Source: Anaerobacillus isosaccharinicus (GTDB lineage Bacteria; Bacillota; Bacilli; Bacillales; Anaerobacillaceae). From it: a DNA stretch of 64,000 nucleotides. Where the stretch lies: the NCBI RefSeq assembly GCF_001866075.3, contig NZ_CP063356.1:2904164-2968163 (forward strand), written 5' to 3'. The position numbers and the translations under genes are program-made. The notes under the pieces were generated by a model that had not been told where the DNA came from, did not search any database, and was given only the letters and a program-made list of their open reading frames with translations. Of the stretch, positions 1 to 9,172 are shown in pieces; position 1 is the first letter of the stretch, and each line of letters opens with the position of its first letter.

Positions 1-694
1 CTGGGTACTTCAGACAATCTTCTTTATTTTGCGAATGATTGAATTTAACAGACTACCAATTATGACTTCATTTGAAGGATTGTTCTTCTTTGCATGGATC
101 ATAGTTAGTGTATCACTCATAATTAATTGGTTTTTCAAAGTTGATTTCTTCGTCTTTTTTACCAATATTTTTGGTTTTGCGATTATGGCGTTTAGTGTCT
201 TTATTCCTACTGGAGACGTGTCAGCAGCGTTGCAAGAGCTATTAATTTTTGAGTTACTATTCATCCATGTAACACTCGTCTTACTTTCGTATGGTGCATT
301 TACGTTTGCGTTTATCTTTTCGATTATGTACTATTACCAACATCAAATGCTCAAAAAGAAACGTTGGGGTAAGCGGCTATTTAGGTTTGGAGATCTGTCT
401 AAATCTGAGCATCTTGCTTTTATGTTTACAATGCTAGGTTTCCCGCTTCTTTTAATGGGAGTTATATTAGGAATTATTTGGGCAGCGGTTGCCCTAGATC
501 AAATCCCATGGTTTGACGCCAAAGTTATCACGTCTGTTTTAGTATTAATCGTTTATGGCTATTACTTATATAAAACAGTAGTTAAGAAGATCCGCGGTTA
601 TTCACTAGTTCTCTTAAATATCGCTGGCTTCCTTCTTATCTTAATAAACTACTTCTTATCAGGAGCACTTTCAAAGTTTCATTTATGGTACTAA
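1..694 (+). CDS. hemX: HemX-like membrane protein, 5' truncated by window edge
   Basis: The reading frame is open from base 2 and the first in-frame start-like codons (29, 35) lie inside homologous sequence, so the true start is upstream of the window. About 230 residues are visible, almost all hydrophobic, with at least six membrane segments and a short basic loop near residue 110 (HQMLKKKRWGKRLF). This matches the C-terminal part of HemX, a member of the CcsA/cytochrome c assembly membrane family that lies between hemA and hemC in Bacillus. In B. subtilis HemX lowers the amount of HemA (glutamyl-tRNA reductase). Assignment rests mainly on topology plus the hemCDBL genes that follow. The stop is followed at once by repeat element R1. 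Confidence 0.88.
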   Translation, partial: WVLQTIFFILRMIEFNRLPIMTSFEGLFFFAWIIVSVSLIINWFFKVDFFVFFTNIFGFAIMAFSVFIPTGDVSAALQELLIFELLFIHVTLVLLSYGAFTFAFIFSIMYYYQHQMLKKKRWGKRLFRFGDLSKSEHLAFMFTMLGFPLLLMGVILGIIWAAVALDQIPWFDAKVITSVLVLIVYGYYLYKTVVKKIRGYSLVLLNIAGFLLILINYFLSGALSKFHLWY

Positions 695-696
695 AT

Positions 697-799
697 AAAT
701 GTAGAATGTAGAATTTAAAATGTGAAATTAGCGATTGTAATGCTTCGTAGCGATTACCCTCAACAATTCTATATTCTACATTTTACATTCTAAATTAAA
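697..799. repeat. Heptad-armed palindromic element R1 (hemX-hemC)
   Basis: The left arm (697-729) holds tandem 7-bp units of the type TGTAGAA/TTTAAAA/TGTGAAA. The centre contains GCTTCGTAGC at 742-751. The right arm (765-798) holds the inverted units TTCTATA, TTCTACA, TTTTACA, TTCTAAA. The arms are complementary, so the transcript would form a long imperfect hairpin between two operon genes. The hemC Shine-Dalgarno site follows immediately. Confidence 0.85.
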
Positions 800-812
800 A
801 TGGGGGTTTATC

Positions 813-1745
813 ATGAGAAAAATTATTGTAGGTTCTAGGAAAAGTCAGCTAGCTTTAACTCAAACGAACTGGGTAATTGAACAGTTAAAAAATATAGGTG
901 GTCCATTTGAGTTTGAAGTTAAAAAGATTGTTACTAAAGGGGACCAAATTTTAGATGTAACACTGTCTAAAGTTGGTGGTAAAGGCTTATTTGTAAAAGA
1001 AATAGAGCAAGCAATGCTTGATAACGATATAGATATGGCGGTTCATAGTATGAAGGATATGCCTGCTGTACTTCAAGAAGGATTAACAATCGGTTGTGTA
1101 CCAACGCGTGTTGATCCACGTGACGCTCTTATTTCAAATAGTGGCAAAGGATTAATGGAACTTGATCCAGGTACAGTTGTGGGAACAAGCAGTTTACGTC
1201 GTTCTGCTCAACTTTTAGCAAAGCGTCCAGACTTAGAAGTAAAATGGATCCGCGGGAATATCGACTCACGTATTAAAAAATGCAGAGACGGTGAGTACGA
1301 TGCGATTATTTTAGCTGCAGCTGGATTAGAGCGTATGGGCTGGAGTGCTGATGTTGTCACCGAATATATTTCTTCAGAGTTATGTGTACCTGCAGTTGGG
1401 CAAGGTGCATTAGGAATCGAGTGCCGTACAAATGATACTGAGTTAAGAGAGTTGCTTGCTAAGTTTACAGATGCTGTAACAGAGCGTTGTGTAACTGCAG
1501 AGCGTGCCTTCCTCCACAAAATTGAGGGTGGTTGCCAAGTACCTATTGCTGGATTTGCAGAGTTAAATGAAAACGGTGAGATTGTGTTAGTTGGTCTAGT
1601 TGGATCTCCTGATGGAAAAACAATTTTACATGAAACATTAGTTGGAACAGATGCACAAAGCTTAGGAGAAGAGTTAGCTGTGAAACTTCTTGATAAAGGT
1701 GCAAAAGAAATACTTGATGCTGTTAGAGCAGATTTAGATAAATAA
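813..1745 (+). CDS. hemC: Hydroxymethylbilane synthase (porphobilinogen deaminase)
   Basis: This enzyme condenses four porphobilinogens into hydroxymethylbilane in the cytoplasm, a step of heme/siroheme/B12 synthesis. The 310 residues are full length for the family. The N-terminus [15 protein letters not shown] and the cofactor-attachment motif GGCQVPIAG are visible; the dipyrromethane cofactor would be on Cys241. [11 protein letters not shown] and the [10 protein letters not shown] region are further family signatures. The ATG at 813 has a GGGGG-type Shine-Dalgarno site just upstream. The stop overlaps the hemD start by one base (TAATG), which implies translational coupling. Confidence 0.98.
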   Translation: MRKIIVGSRKSQLALTQTNWVIEQLKNIGGPFEFEVKKIVTKGDQILDVTLSKVGGKGLFVKEIEQAMLDNDIDMAVHSMKDMPAVLQEGLTIGCVPTRVDPRDALISNSGKGLMELDPGTVVGTSSLRRSAQLLAKRPDLEVKWIRGNIDSRIKKCRDGEYDAIILAAAGLERMGWSADVVTEYISSELCVPAVGQGALGIECRTNDTELRELLAKFTDAVTERCVTAERAFLHKIEGGCQVPIAGFAELNENGEIVLVGLVGSPDGKTILHETLVGTDAQSLGEELAVKLLDKGAKEILDAVRADLDK

Positions 1746-2524
1746 TGGATCTTCAAGGTAAAAAGATATTAGTGACGAGGGCAAAGGCACAAGCCTCTGC
1801 TCTCTCGTCACAAATAGAGGCAAATGGTGGAGTTCCAGTTGAGATGCCACTCATTTCATGCAAAGAAGTAGAAAACAAATGTGCAATCCACAACGCAGTT
1901 AATTCTATACATACATATGATTGGATTGTTTTTACGAGTAAAAATGGAATTGACTTCTTTTTGCTGGAATATGTGAAACTTAAGGGAACAACTAAAATTC
2001 CGTGCAAAATTGCCGTAGTTGGTAAAAAGACGGAAGATATTTTAGCTGACTATGGGTTACATGCAGATCTTATTCCTAAATTATTCGTAGCTGAGAGCTT
2101 ATTAGAAAGTTTACTTAACGTTCTTCATACAGGGGAGCGTGTCCTATTTCCACGTGGTAATTTAGCAAGAACGGTAATACCAGAGAGCTTAAGAGAGAAT
2201 AATATTTATGTAAATGAATTAGACGTCTATGAAAATGTAATCGAAGACAATTCAAAAGATCAATTATATAAAGCTATTTTAAATCAAGAAATTGATGTGG
2301 TTACATTTACAAGTTCATCAACTGTTGATAACTTTGTTAAATTACTAGAAGGAACAAATTGGCGAGATCATATTGGGGAAATGATTTTTGCCTCAATCGG
2401 GCCGATTACTTCTAAAACAATGCTTAAACATGGTCTACCTGTTCATGTTGAGCCAAGTGAATATACAATCCAAGGCATGCTTGATAGTGTTATGGACAAC
2501 CTAAAGGAGGATAAATCATGTTAG
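1745..2524 (+). CDS. hemD: Uroporphyrinogen-III synthase
   Basis: HemD closes and inverts ring D of hydroxymethylbilane to give uroporphyrinogen III. The family is poorly conserved, but the N-terminus [20 protein letters not shown], the two alternating Rossmann-like halves, the [11 protein letters not shown] motif and the C-terminal [13 protein letters not shown] segment are typical. The 259-residue length is normal. The gene overlaps the hemC stop by one base and its own end overlaps the start of hemB by seven bases, so it is tightly coupled in the operon. Confidence 0.95.
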   Translation: MDLQGKKILVTRAKAQASALSSQIEANGGVPVEMPLISCKEVENKCAIHNAVNSIHTYDWIVFTSKNGIDFFLLEYVKLKGTTKIPCKIAVVGKKTEDILADYGLHADLIPKLFVAESLLESLLNVLHTGERVLFPRGNLARTVIPESLRENNIYVNELDVYENVIEDNSKDQLYKAILNQEIDVVTFTSSSTVDNFVKLLEGTNWRDHIGEMIFASIGPITSKTMLKHGLPVHVEPSEYTIQGMLDSVMDNLKEDKSC

Positions 2525-3498
2525 AATTTAAAAGACATCGTCGTCTACGTCAAACGGCAAATCTCCGTTCTATGGTAAGAGAAACAGTGTTAAAAACAGA
2601 GGATTTAATCTACCCAATCTTTGTGATTGAAGGGGAAACGAATAAAAAAATTGAAGTAGCATCGATGCCAGGAGTATTTCAAATCTCATTTGATCTTTTA
2701 GAAGAAGAAATTAATACGATTACAGAACTAGGAATAGTTTCAGTTATCGTATTTGGAGTTCCAAAAGATAAAGATGAAGTTGGAACATCTGCTTATTGTG
2801 AGCATGGTATTGTTCAACAAGCGATCAAAAAGATCAAACAAGTAAACAACGAGCTAGTTGTTATAGCTGATACTTGTCTTTGTCAATTTACAAACCATGG
2901 TCACTGTGGCGTTATAGAAGAAGGAATCGTCTTAAATGACCCAACTCTTGATCTTTTAGCTAAAACAGCAGTTTCTCAAGCAAAAGCTGGCGCAGATGTC
3001 ATTGCTCCTTCAAACATGATGGATGGATTTGTTGCAGCGATTCGTCATGGGTTAGATGAAGCTGGTTTCGCACATATTCCAATCATGTCTTATGCCGTTA
3101 AATATTCTTCTGCATTTTACGGACCGTTCCGTGATGCTGCTCACAGTGCTCCATCATTTGGTGACCGTAAAACATACCAAATGGACCCGGCTAACCGCTT
3201 AGAAGCTCTTCGCGAAGCAGAGAGTGATGTTTTAGAAGGTGCAGACTTTTTAATTGTAAAGCCAGCTCTTTCTTACTTAGATATTATTCGTGAAGTAAAA
3301 GATAATTTTTCATATCCCGTTGTTGCTTACAACGTGAGTGGTGAATACTCAATGATTAAAGCTGCTAGCTTAAACGGTTGGATTGATGAAAAGTCGGTTG
3401 TTATGGAAAAACTAATTAGTATGAAACGTGCCGGAGCTGATTTAATCATTACTTATTTCGCCAAAGACGTTGCGAAATGGTTAAACGAAGGGAAATAA
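2518..3498 (+). CDS. hemB: Delta-aminolevulinic acid dehydratase (porphobilinogen synthase)
   Basis: HemB condenses two 5-aminolevulinates into porphobilinogen. The 326-residue protein has the cysteine-rich zinc motif [14 protein letters not shown] and both active-site lysine regions, [18 protein letters not shown] and [14 protein letters not shown]. The cysteine motif predicts a zinc-dependent enzyme. The start is preceded by AAGGAGG inside the end of hemD. Downstream of the stop begins the compound repeat R2, which separates it from hemL. Confidence 0.98.
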   Translation: MLEFKRHRRLRQTANLRSMVRETVLKTEDLIYPIFVIEGETNKKIEVASMPGVFQISFDLLEEEINTITELGIVSVIVFGVPKDKDEVGTSAYCEHGIVQQAIKKIKQVNNELVVIADTCLCQFTNHGHCGVIEEGIVLNDPTLDLLAKTAVSQAKAGADVIAPSNMMDGFVAAIRHGLDEAGFAHIPIMSYAVKYSSAFYGPFRDAAHSAPSFGDRKTYQMDPANRLEALREAESDVLEGADFLIVKPALSYLDIIREVKDNFSYPVVAYNVSGEYSMIKAASLNGWIDEKSVVMEKLISMKRAGADLIITYFAKDVAKWLNEGK

Positions 3499-3777
3499 AT
3501 AGTTTAGAGTTTATAGTGTGTAGAGTTGTTTTTTGCAATTGGCTCGAAGGCTCGCGTGCAGCTCTCATATCGGACCTGAGTTCCGTTATTTTTGATAAAA
3601 TTGACTTTTCTCAAAATTATCGGACATCAGTTCCGTTATTCCTACCTAAAGGGCTTATTTGACCCGTAAATCTAGGAAATAACGTATCTCATGTCCGTTA
3701 GCATCTAAGAAACAGCCCTTTATCGATAATTAACGGAACTCATGTCCGATCCGAAACATTCTACATTCTACATTACC
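3499..3777. repeat. Heptad-armed element R2 with a nested second palindrome
   Basis: The outer arms are heptad type: the left (about 3502-3530) is of class B (GTTTAGAGTTTATAG, GTGTAGAG) and the right (3756-3776) of class A (ACATTCTACATTCTACATT). Between them lies a different palindromic family described at 3568-3752. The region fills the gap between hemB and hemL, and no gene is supported in it. The only long reading frame here overlaps hemB and is not credible. Confidence 0.75.
3568..3752. repeat. Nested inverted repeat with four 23-bp GGACATGAGTTCCGTTA-type units
   Basis: Two direct units (3568-3591 and 3618-3640, consensus TATCGGACNTNAGTTCCGTTA) are followed by two inverted units (3675-3701 and 3730-3752, TAACGGAACTCATGTCCGAT type). 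The inner flanks AAAGGGCT (3648) and AGCCCTTT (3714) also pair. Together they can fold into a large cruciform or RNA hairpin. I did not see the unit elsewhere in the window. It looks like a separate mobile palindromic repeat inserted in R2. Confidence 0.75.
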
Positions 3778-3792
3778 TAAGGGGGATATAAG

Positions 3793-5082
3793 ATGAGAAC
3801 TTTTGATAAATCAAGTGCAGCTTTTGCGAAAGCAAAGGAAATAATGCCTGGTGGAGTAAATAGTCCGGTTCGTGCTTTTAAATCGGTGAAAATGGATCCT
3901 GTTTTTATGGAGCGTGGAAAAGGATCTAAGATTTATGATATTGATGGAAATGAATACATAGATTATGTTCTTTCTTGGGGACCACTAGTGTTAGGTCATG
4001 TGGATGACCAAGTAACAGAAGCGTTAAAAAAAGCGGCTGAGCTAGGGACAAGCTTTGGTGCACCTAGTGAATTAGAAACAAAAATGGCCGAGTTAGTCAT
4101 TGAGCGTGTTCCTTCGGTTGAAGTTGTACGTATGGTTAATTCAGGAACAGAAGCAACGATGAGTGCTTTACGTTTAGCTCGTGGTTATACTGGTCGCAAC
4201 AAAATATTAAAGTTTGAAGGCTGTTACCATGGCCATGGTGACTCTTTATTAATTAAGGCCGGTTCAGGAGTCGCTACTCTTGGTCTTCCAGATAGCCCTG
4301 GTGTTCCTGAAGCTGTGGCAATGAATACATTAACGGTTCCTTTTAACGACTTAGAGAGCTTACGCTATGCGTTTGAAGAGTTCGGTGACGATATTGCTGC
4401 TGTTATTTTAGAGCCTGTAGCAGGAAACATGGGAGTTGTTCTTCCACAACCAGGATTTTTAGAAGCGGTTCGTGAAATTACGGAACAAAATGGAACATTA
4501 CTCATTTTTGATGAAGTCATGACAGGCTTCCGTGTTGGGTACCATTGTGCCCAAGGTGTGTTAGGAATTACACCTGATTTAACTTGTTTAGGAAAAGTAA
4601 TCGGCGGTGGACTTCCAGTAGGCGCATACGGTGGTAAGCGTGAAATTATGGAAATGATCGCTCCTGCTGGACCGATTTATCAAGCAGGAACGCTGTCAGG
4701 TAATCCATTAGCGATGACTGCCGGATACGAAACATTATCCCAATTGACACCTGCTCACTACGAAGAATTTAACCGTCTTGGCAAGAAGCTTGCCGATGGC
4801 CTATCAGCAGCAGCGACTCAGTACGGAATTCCACATCGTACGAGCCAAGCTGGTTCAATGATTGGTTTCTTCTTTACAGATCAAGAAGTGACGAATTACG
4901 AGCAAGCAAAAAAATCGGACTTAGATCGCTTTGCAACATACTTCCGTTACATGCTTGAAGAAGGGGTATCATTACCACCTTCACAGTTTGAAGGAATGTT
5001 CCTTTCTACGAAGCACACGGATGAGGATATTGAGAAGACCATTGCGGCGGCAGATAAGGCGTTTGCGATGTTGGTTAAATAA
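3793..5082 (+). CDS. hemL: Glutamate-1-semialdehyde 2,1-aminomutase
   Basis: A PLP-dependent enzyme that turns glutamate-1-semialdehyde into 5-aminolevulinate, the first committed metabolite of the C5 tetrapyrrole pathway. The 429 residues are standard. [12 protein letters not shown] at the N-terminus, [39 protein letters not shown] and the lysine motif [17 protein letters not shown] are all present. The ATG follows AAGGGGGATATAAG. It ends the hem operon and a strong terminator follows at 5096. Confidence 0.98.
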   Translation: MRTFDKSSAAFAKAKEIMPGGVNSPVRAFKSVKMDPVFMERGKGSKIYDIDGNEYIDYVLSWGPLVLGHVDDQVTEALKKAAELGTSFGAPSELETKMAELVIERVPSVEVVRMVNSGTEATMSALRLARGYTGRNKILKFEGCYHGHGDSLLIKAGSGVATLGLPDSPGVPEAVAMNTLTVPFNDLESLRYAFEEFGDDIAAVILEPVAGNMGVVLPQPGFLEAVREITEQNGTLLIFDEVMTGFRVGYHCAQGVLGITPDLTCLGKVIGGGLPVGAYGGKREIMEMIAPAGPIYQAGTLSGNPLAMTAGYETLSQLTPAHYEEFNRLGKKLADGLSAAATQYGIPHRTSQAGSMIGFFFTDQEVTNYEQAKKSDLDRFATYFRYMLEEGVSLPPSQFEGMFLSTKHTDEDIEKTIAAADKAFAMLVK

Positions 5083-5095
5083 TTATAATTTTAAG

Positions 5096-5133
5096 AGGTC
5101 AAACACTTTTTACTATAGTGTTTGACCTTTTTT
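5096..5133 (+). terminator. Rho-independent terminator of the hem operon
   Basis: The stem AGGTCAAACACT / AGTGTTTGACCT with a short loop is followed by a run of seven T. It closes the hem operon. Confidence 0.93.
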
Positions 5134-5312
5134 TCAGTTGGTAAAGAAATTAGCCAGTGTTGAACAGAGTAGAATACAAATCATTCATTACTATTTCATC
5201 TATCTACAACGTTGAAGATAACAAAATTACTTCAAGATTCTTCACCTAACTACTGAAAGTAAGCTTTTAAAAAAAACTCCAAGCTTTAAAAGTAATTTTT
5301 CCTATAAAACAA

Positions 5313-5341
5313 TCATATTTTTCTAGATCTTGTCATAAATC
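5313..5341 (+). promoter_or_regulatory. Candidate SigE promoter for spoVID
   Basis: TCATATT at 5313-5319 fits the SigE -35 consensus KMATATT exactly. CATAAATC at 5334-5341 resembles the -10 consensus CATACAMT, with a 14-bp spacer. spoVID is SigE-dependent in B. subtilis, which supports the call. The rest of the 345-base gap 5083-5428 holds only the hem terminator and AT-rich DNA. Confidence 0.6.
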
Positions 5342-5428
5342 TTTAACGTATTGGATAAGTCCGTTTAAGAGGACGTGTTCCTTAGTTTTGCGGAAGTTAC
5401 TCAAATTATAATAGAGGAGGAGATCTAG

Positions 5429-6703
5429 TTGACACAAGATCATTCATCAAAGCTATCATTTTCCATTGAAGAATCAGTGTGGCTCAATAGAGGTCAAGAA
5501 GTAGACGAAATTGTATCTCTATCATTAGATCCGGAAATTACAGTACAAGAGCATGGAGAATACGTATTAATTCGTGGTGGCTTGAAGCTAACGGGGGAAT
5601 ATCGCTCTAGTGGTAATGACGGCGTAACAGAAGGTGAAAATGAATCGCTTTCGTCCCAAGTAGCATTTCGTTCAATTGAAGAAGTAACGTTAAATGAGGA
5701 TGGAACAGGTGAGATTAGACATCACTTCCCTATTGATGTAACAATTCCACAAGAGCGAATTAGAAGTTTAGACGACATTTATGTCATTGTTGATTCATTT
5801 GATTATGATTTACCAGAACGAGGATGCATCCAACTGACAGCGGATATATCGATTACCGGTATGTCGACAGGCAAATTAGACCGAGAACTTACTGAAGAGA
5901 TCGTAACTACGATGGAAGAAGACCGTAACTTCCATTTTGAAGCATACAACGAGGAACGAGAAGAGGCACAAGAGCTAGCTGGAAATGAAACTGAAGCTGA
6001 AACAGAAGTAGAAGCACAGTTTCCTACCAATGAAGAAATTCCAGAGTTAGTAGTTGAAGATAGCCCAACTCAAGAAAATGGTCAGCGACCAGAAGAAGAT
6101 GAAACAATCGTTCAGTTCCCAACATTTGAAGCGGCAGAATCTACTGTTGTGGAAGAAGTACGTGCAGAAGTGGAAGAAACAGTTGAAGTTGAGCAGGACT
6201 TTTCTGATGAATTAGAAGTAGTGTCTGAGGTTTCAGAGGTAAAAGAAGTTCAATCACCAGCAATTGCTTTTGGTGTTGTAAAAGAACGTCCAAAAACTGA
6301 GACTACACAAGTTGTGGAACAATCTGAAACGAAGAATAATGCATTTAGTGTCTCAAAAAGCTTTTCTGGCGAAAGAAAACGAGAGTCGAAAAAAGAAGTG
6401 AAACAAGAGCAGAGTCAACAGCAAAAACCAAGAAATGAAGCTAACGATCAAAATCAGGAAAATACAGTTGAAGAAGCAAAAACTCCTAGAGAAGAAAATG
6501 CTTTGTATTTAACAAAGATGCTAACAAAGGGAGAAGGAGAGCAATTTAAAAAGCTAAAGCTTTGTATTATACGTGAAAATGAAACGTTAGAGACGATTGC
6601 ATCTCGCTATGAAATCACACAGAGTACATTAATTAGAATTAATCGGTTAGATGATGCCAATGTGGAAGAAGGGCAGATTTTATATATACCTGTAACACAA
6701 TAA
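5429..6703 (+). CDS. spoVID: Stage VI sporulation protein D, spore coat morphogenetic LysM protein
   Basis: SpoVID guides encasement of the forespore by coat proteins from the mother cell side. The start is a TTG preceded by GAGGAGGAGATC. The N-terminal 150 residues (SFSIEESVWLNRGQEV onward) match the conserved SpoVID domain. Residues about 160-350 form a Glu-rich, low-complexity linker. The C-terminal 45 residues are a LysM domain (IRENETLETIASRYEI), which binds peptidoglycan or lipid II. Two kinase-like coat genes follow, the second being ysxE as in B. subtilis. Confidence 0.93.
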   Translation: MTQDHSSKLSFSIEESVWLNRGQEVDEIVSLSLDPEITVQEHGEYVLIRGGLKLTGEYRSSGNDGVTEGENESLSSQVAFRSIEEVTLNEDGTGEIRHHFPIDVTIPQERIRSLDDIYVIVDSFDYDLPERGCIQLTADISITGMSTGKLDRELTEEIVTTMEEDRNFHFEAYNEEREEAQELAGNETEAETEVEAQFPTNEEIPELVVEDSPTQENGQRPEEDETIVQFPTFEAAESTVVEEVRAEVEETVEVEQDFSDELEVVSEVSEVKEVQSPAIAFGVVKERPKTETTQVVEQSETKNNAFSVSKSFSGERKRESKKEVKQEQSQQQKPRNEANDQNQENTVEEAKTPREENALYLTKMLTKGEGEQFKKLKLCIIRENETLETIASRYEITQSTLIRINRLDDANVEEGQILYIPVTQ

Positions 6704-6728
6704 AGTCACTAGGATAGGGTGCAATAAT

Positions 6729-7652
6729 ATGGATATGCTACGTCGAGTGAAATTGGAGTATGGGCTATCAGATCTAAAGTGGATAAAGACAAATCAAACT
6801 TTTCAAAGTGAAAGCGGAAAAAAACGTATCCGTATTTGGAAGGATAAACAATTATTGCAGTGGCACGTTAAATGGCGTGATGAGATCAGTAAACAGTCAG
6901 GCATTTTGTTAGACCGAATGATTCGGACAAAGGATGGAGAGCCTTTTTTCATCTGTGAAAAGGGATGGGCAACTATTCATGACGAGATTGAAGAAGTCTT
7001 TCCCTCATCAGGAAAAGAAAAAGAGTGGGGCAGACTTCTCGGAACGTCATTATCTTATGGGCTAGACCATAGTGATGAGTGTCAACGGTTTAAAAAGAAG
7101 CAAGACATTCCATTGCAAGCAGTAAAGAAAACAATTGATCAGCTCACAATAATCGATCCGATGGCAAAAATCGTTTTGGAGAAAAGCTATTTTGAGGCAA
7201 ATAGAAGAAGCAGAAAAGCAATCCAATTACGAGAACGTATTCAAACAAAAAAGCTACCTATCCTAACTCCTTTTAATAAACTAGCAGATGCTAAAGAAGT
7301 GTTTTTTAATTTATTCTGGGTATGTGGTGACCAACAGCCGATTAAAGGCTACGAGCCAATTCGTTATTTACTAGAGCACTGGTATGTTAAAAATGGAGAA
7401 ACATCAACAACTAAATTACTCAATGCTATTGAAGACTATTTTCCGTTAAAAGGAGATCAAGGTATTATTCTCCTAACTGAGTGTTTAATACCATCTGAAT
7501 TAGAACGGACAGTATCGCAGTTGCAAACTCGAGGAAATGAGACGACCGATATAATGGAAGAGTACTTTAAGAAATGGGAAACAACAAGAAAGCTTGTTGC
7601 GCTACTTGGGAATTGGATTGAAGAAGACAGAGAGAAGGTGGTGGCTAGATGA
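6729..7652 (+). CDS. Putative CotS/YutH-like spore coat protein (degenerate kinase fold)
   Basis: This 307-residue protein lies between spoVID and ysxE, and ends four bases inside the start of ysxE. The early segment (QLLQWHVKWRDEISKQSG, then MIRTKDGEPFFICEKGW) resembles the layout of CotS/YutH family proteins, which are aminoglycoside-kinase-like coat proteins. I see no clear catalytic HxDxxxxN motif, so it is probably a non-catalytic relative. Function is inferred only from position and weak resemblance. An expected role is in the spore coat, in the spoVID operon. Confidence 0.6.
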   Translation: MDMLRRVKLEYGLSDLKWIKTNQTFQSESGKKRIRIWKDKQLLQWHVKWRDEISKQSGILLDRMIRTKDGEPFFICEKGWATIHDEIEEVFPSSGKEKEWGRLLGTSLSYGLDHSDECQRFKKKQDIPLQAVKKTIDQLTIIDPMAKIVLEKSYFEANRRSRKAIQLRERIQTKKLPILTPFNKLADAKEVFFNLFWVCGDQQPIKGYEPIRYLLEHWYVKNGETSTTKLLNAIEDYFPLKGDQGIILLTECLIPSELERTVSQLQTRGNETTDIMEEYFKKWETTRKLVALLGNWIEEDREKVVAR

Positions 7653-8677
7653 TCACAAATAATGCCCCACAAAACTCTATCGGGCATATTCTGTTTCAGT
7701 ATGATTTATATCCAGAGAAAATCGAACAGTTTGGTAAAGTAAAAAAAATCGTCACATCACGAGGAACCTATGCATTAAAAGAATCCTCGATGACTAGGGA
7801 CCAAGCTCATTGGTTTTCACATGTAATGAAGAGATTAGATAAACTAAATTTTAAACAACTTGTTCCATTAATTCCAACGAAATATGGGGATTTAACAATT
7901 ACTCATGGAAACAAAACCTACTACCTGCAGCCGTGGTTTTTAGAGGATGCACAAATTCCAGATGAAAAAAAAGAAAAAATTCTGTTTAAACAGCTAGGGA
8001 AACTTCATGGTTTAACAGTAAAGCATCAGGAATTTTCCCAAGAGACCATTGAGACTTCCTATCAAGATTTGCTTAATCGTTGGGAAAAACGACGCATAGA
8101 AATGGAGTATTTTGCAGAAGAAGCCGAACGGAAAACGTACATGTCTCCTTTTGAACTTACGTTTCTCACTCATTATAGTAGACTCGATATGATGGCCAAC
8201 ACGGCTACAAAGTATTTAAAAGCGTGGCATGACGAGTGTCTAGAAAAAAAGAGCTTTCGTGCAGTTCTTTGCCATGGTAAGTTAGATCGCAATCATATTT
8301 ATTATCATCCAAATGGCTATGGATATTTATTTAATTTTGAAAAAGCGGTCTTAGACACACCGGCAAGAGATTTAGCGATTTCGTTTCGGAAGTCATTCCA
8401 ATATACGCTATGGAGTGAGGATCAAGGTGCAGAGTGGTTAGAAGCATACCAAAAATTTATTCTTCTTGAAGATGAAGAGAAAAAGTTATTTGCTAGCTAT
8501 TTAATTTACCCTGAACCAATTTTCCATTGCTTAGACCTCTATAAAAAGAGAGATGGAACAATAACCGAATTACAGTTTGTCCAACTGCTAGAAAAACGTA
8601 TTATTACAATGACGAGAGTAAATTATTTTATCCATAAAACACTACTCAAAAATGAAAGCAGTCAACCTTCAGAATAG
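7649..8677 (+). CDS. ysxE: YsxE, CotS-family spore coat kinase-like protein
   Basis: The 342-residue protein starts at an ATG that overlaps the preceding stop (ATGA). It has the CotS-family arrangement: an N-lobe with YALKESSMT, a middle HGLTVKHQEF, and a catalytic-loop-like HGKLDRNHIYYH at about residue 210, where the usual HGD is HGK. A further conserved FNFEKAVLDTPARDLAIS occupies the place of the IDFE...DP.DLA motif of kinases. B. subtilis ysxE is also next to spoVID and its product is a coat component. The stop lies in the loop of the terminator stem. Confidence 0.85.
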   Translation: MITNNAPQNSIGHILFQYDLYPEKIEQFGKVKKIVTSRGTYALKESSMTRDQAHWFSHVMKRLDKLNFKQLVPLIPTKYGDLTITHGNKTYYLQPWFLEDAQIPDEKKEKILFKQLGKLHGLTVKHQEFSQETIETSYQDLLNRWEKRRIEMEYFAEEAERKTYMSPFELTFLTHYSRLDMMANTATKYLKAWHDECLEKKSFRAVLCHGKLDRNHIYYHPNGYGYLFNFEKAVLDTPARDLAISFRKSFQYTLWSEDQGAEWLEAYQKFILLEDEEKKLFASYLIYPEPIFHCLDLYKKRDGTITELQFVQLLEKRIITMTRVNYFIHKTLLKNESSQPSE

Positions 8678-8691
8678 GTTGCTGCTTTTTT
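8657..8691 (+). terminator. Terminator of the spoVID operon
   Basis: GCAGTCAACC / GGTTGCTGC followed by six T. The left stem arm overlaps the last codons of ysxE. Confidence 0.88.
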
Positions 8692-8746
8692 CATGTTTTA
8701 AGCTGCTGTGAAGTTGACGAAAAACAGTTACTTGATGATAGCCAGT

Positions 8747-8935
8747 TTAAAATAGGCCAATAACATAAGAAAGATAGAGAAAAACGAAGATTGCTAATAA
8801 TACAACATCAATGGTTGTTGGAAATAAAATTGTCCGAAAAAGCTGAAACATTGTTAATGGAATTAGAAATTGATAACCAACATCACGAACTCTCCGTAAC
8901 CAAAGAGGAAGTCGGTATTTACCTTTTTTAAACAC
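8747..8935 (-). CDS. Small hydrophobic membrane protein, unknown function
   Basis: Reading leftwards, AAAGGAGG is followed six bases later by GTG, giving 62 residues that begin VFKKGKYRLPLWLRR. The N-terminus is strongly basic, and two hydrophobic segments follow (about residues 20-40 and 43-62). A longer form with an upstream ATG is possible, but its start lacks the well-placed ribosome site. It is transcribed away from the ABC genes to the right. I do not recognise the family. Confidence 0.65.
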   Translation of the reverse strand: MFKKGKYRLPLWLRRVRDVGYQFLIPLTMFQLFRTILFPTTIDVVLLAIFVFLYLSYVIGLF

Positions 8936-9053
8936 AAAAAGACCTCCTTTACAACACATTTCCTGTAAATATCATATGCACTGTTAACTAGGCTTGTGAA
9001 TAAGTTTCCTTCAACACGAGAAACATAAGGAAAAAGAAGGAAGTGGTGCAATC

Positions 9054-9158
9054 GTGAATCAGATTTTTCTTATGTATGAAATACTATGGGGGATCGTTTG
9101 TCTTTGGCTCGTTTGGTTTATCGTTCGTGTAGTTCTTAGTAAAGAAAATGATCAATAG
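9054..9158 (+). CDS. 34-residue membrane microprotein upstream of ABC exporter
   Basis: A GTG at 9054 with AGGAAG about ten bases upstream opens a 34-codon frame beginning MNQIFLMYEILWGI. One hydrophobic segment (residues 3-26) is followed by a charged tail ending SKENDQ. The stop is 14 bases before the permease start, and the permease Shine-Dalgarno site follows the stop at once. This spacing suggests translation in one unit with the permease and a possible role as a transporter subunit or regulator. No family is recognised. Confidence 0.6.
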   Translation: MNQIFLMYEILWGIVCLWLVWFIVRVVLSKENDQ

Positions 9159-9172
9159 TAGGGGTGTCTATT

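Noticed and set aside
1208-1756. 182-codon minus-strand ORF opposite hemC
   Set aside because: It is fully antisense to hemC, has no ribosome site and shows no protein-like composition; a shadow of a conserved gene.
3477-3662. 61-codon ORF after hemB
   Set aside because: It overlaps hemB, has no ribosome site and is made of repeat R2 sequence.
8863-9051. 62-codon minus-strand ORF
   Set aside because: It overlaps the start region of the better-supported minus-strand gene and has no ribosome site.
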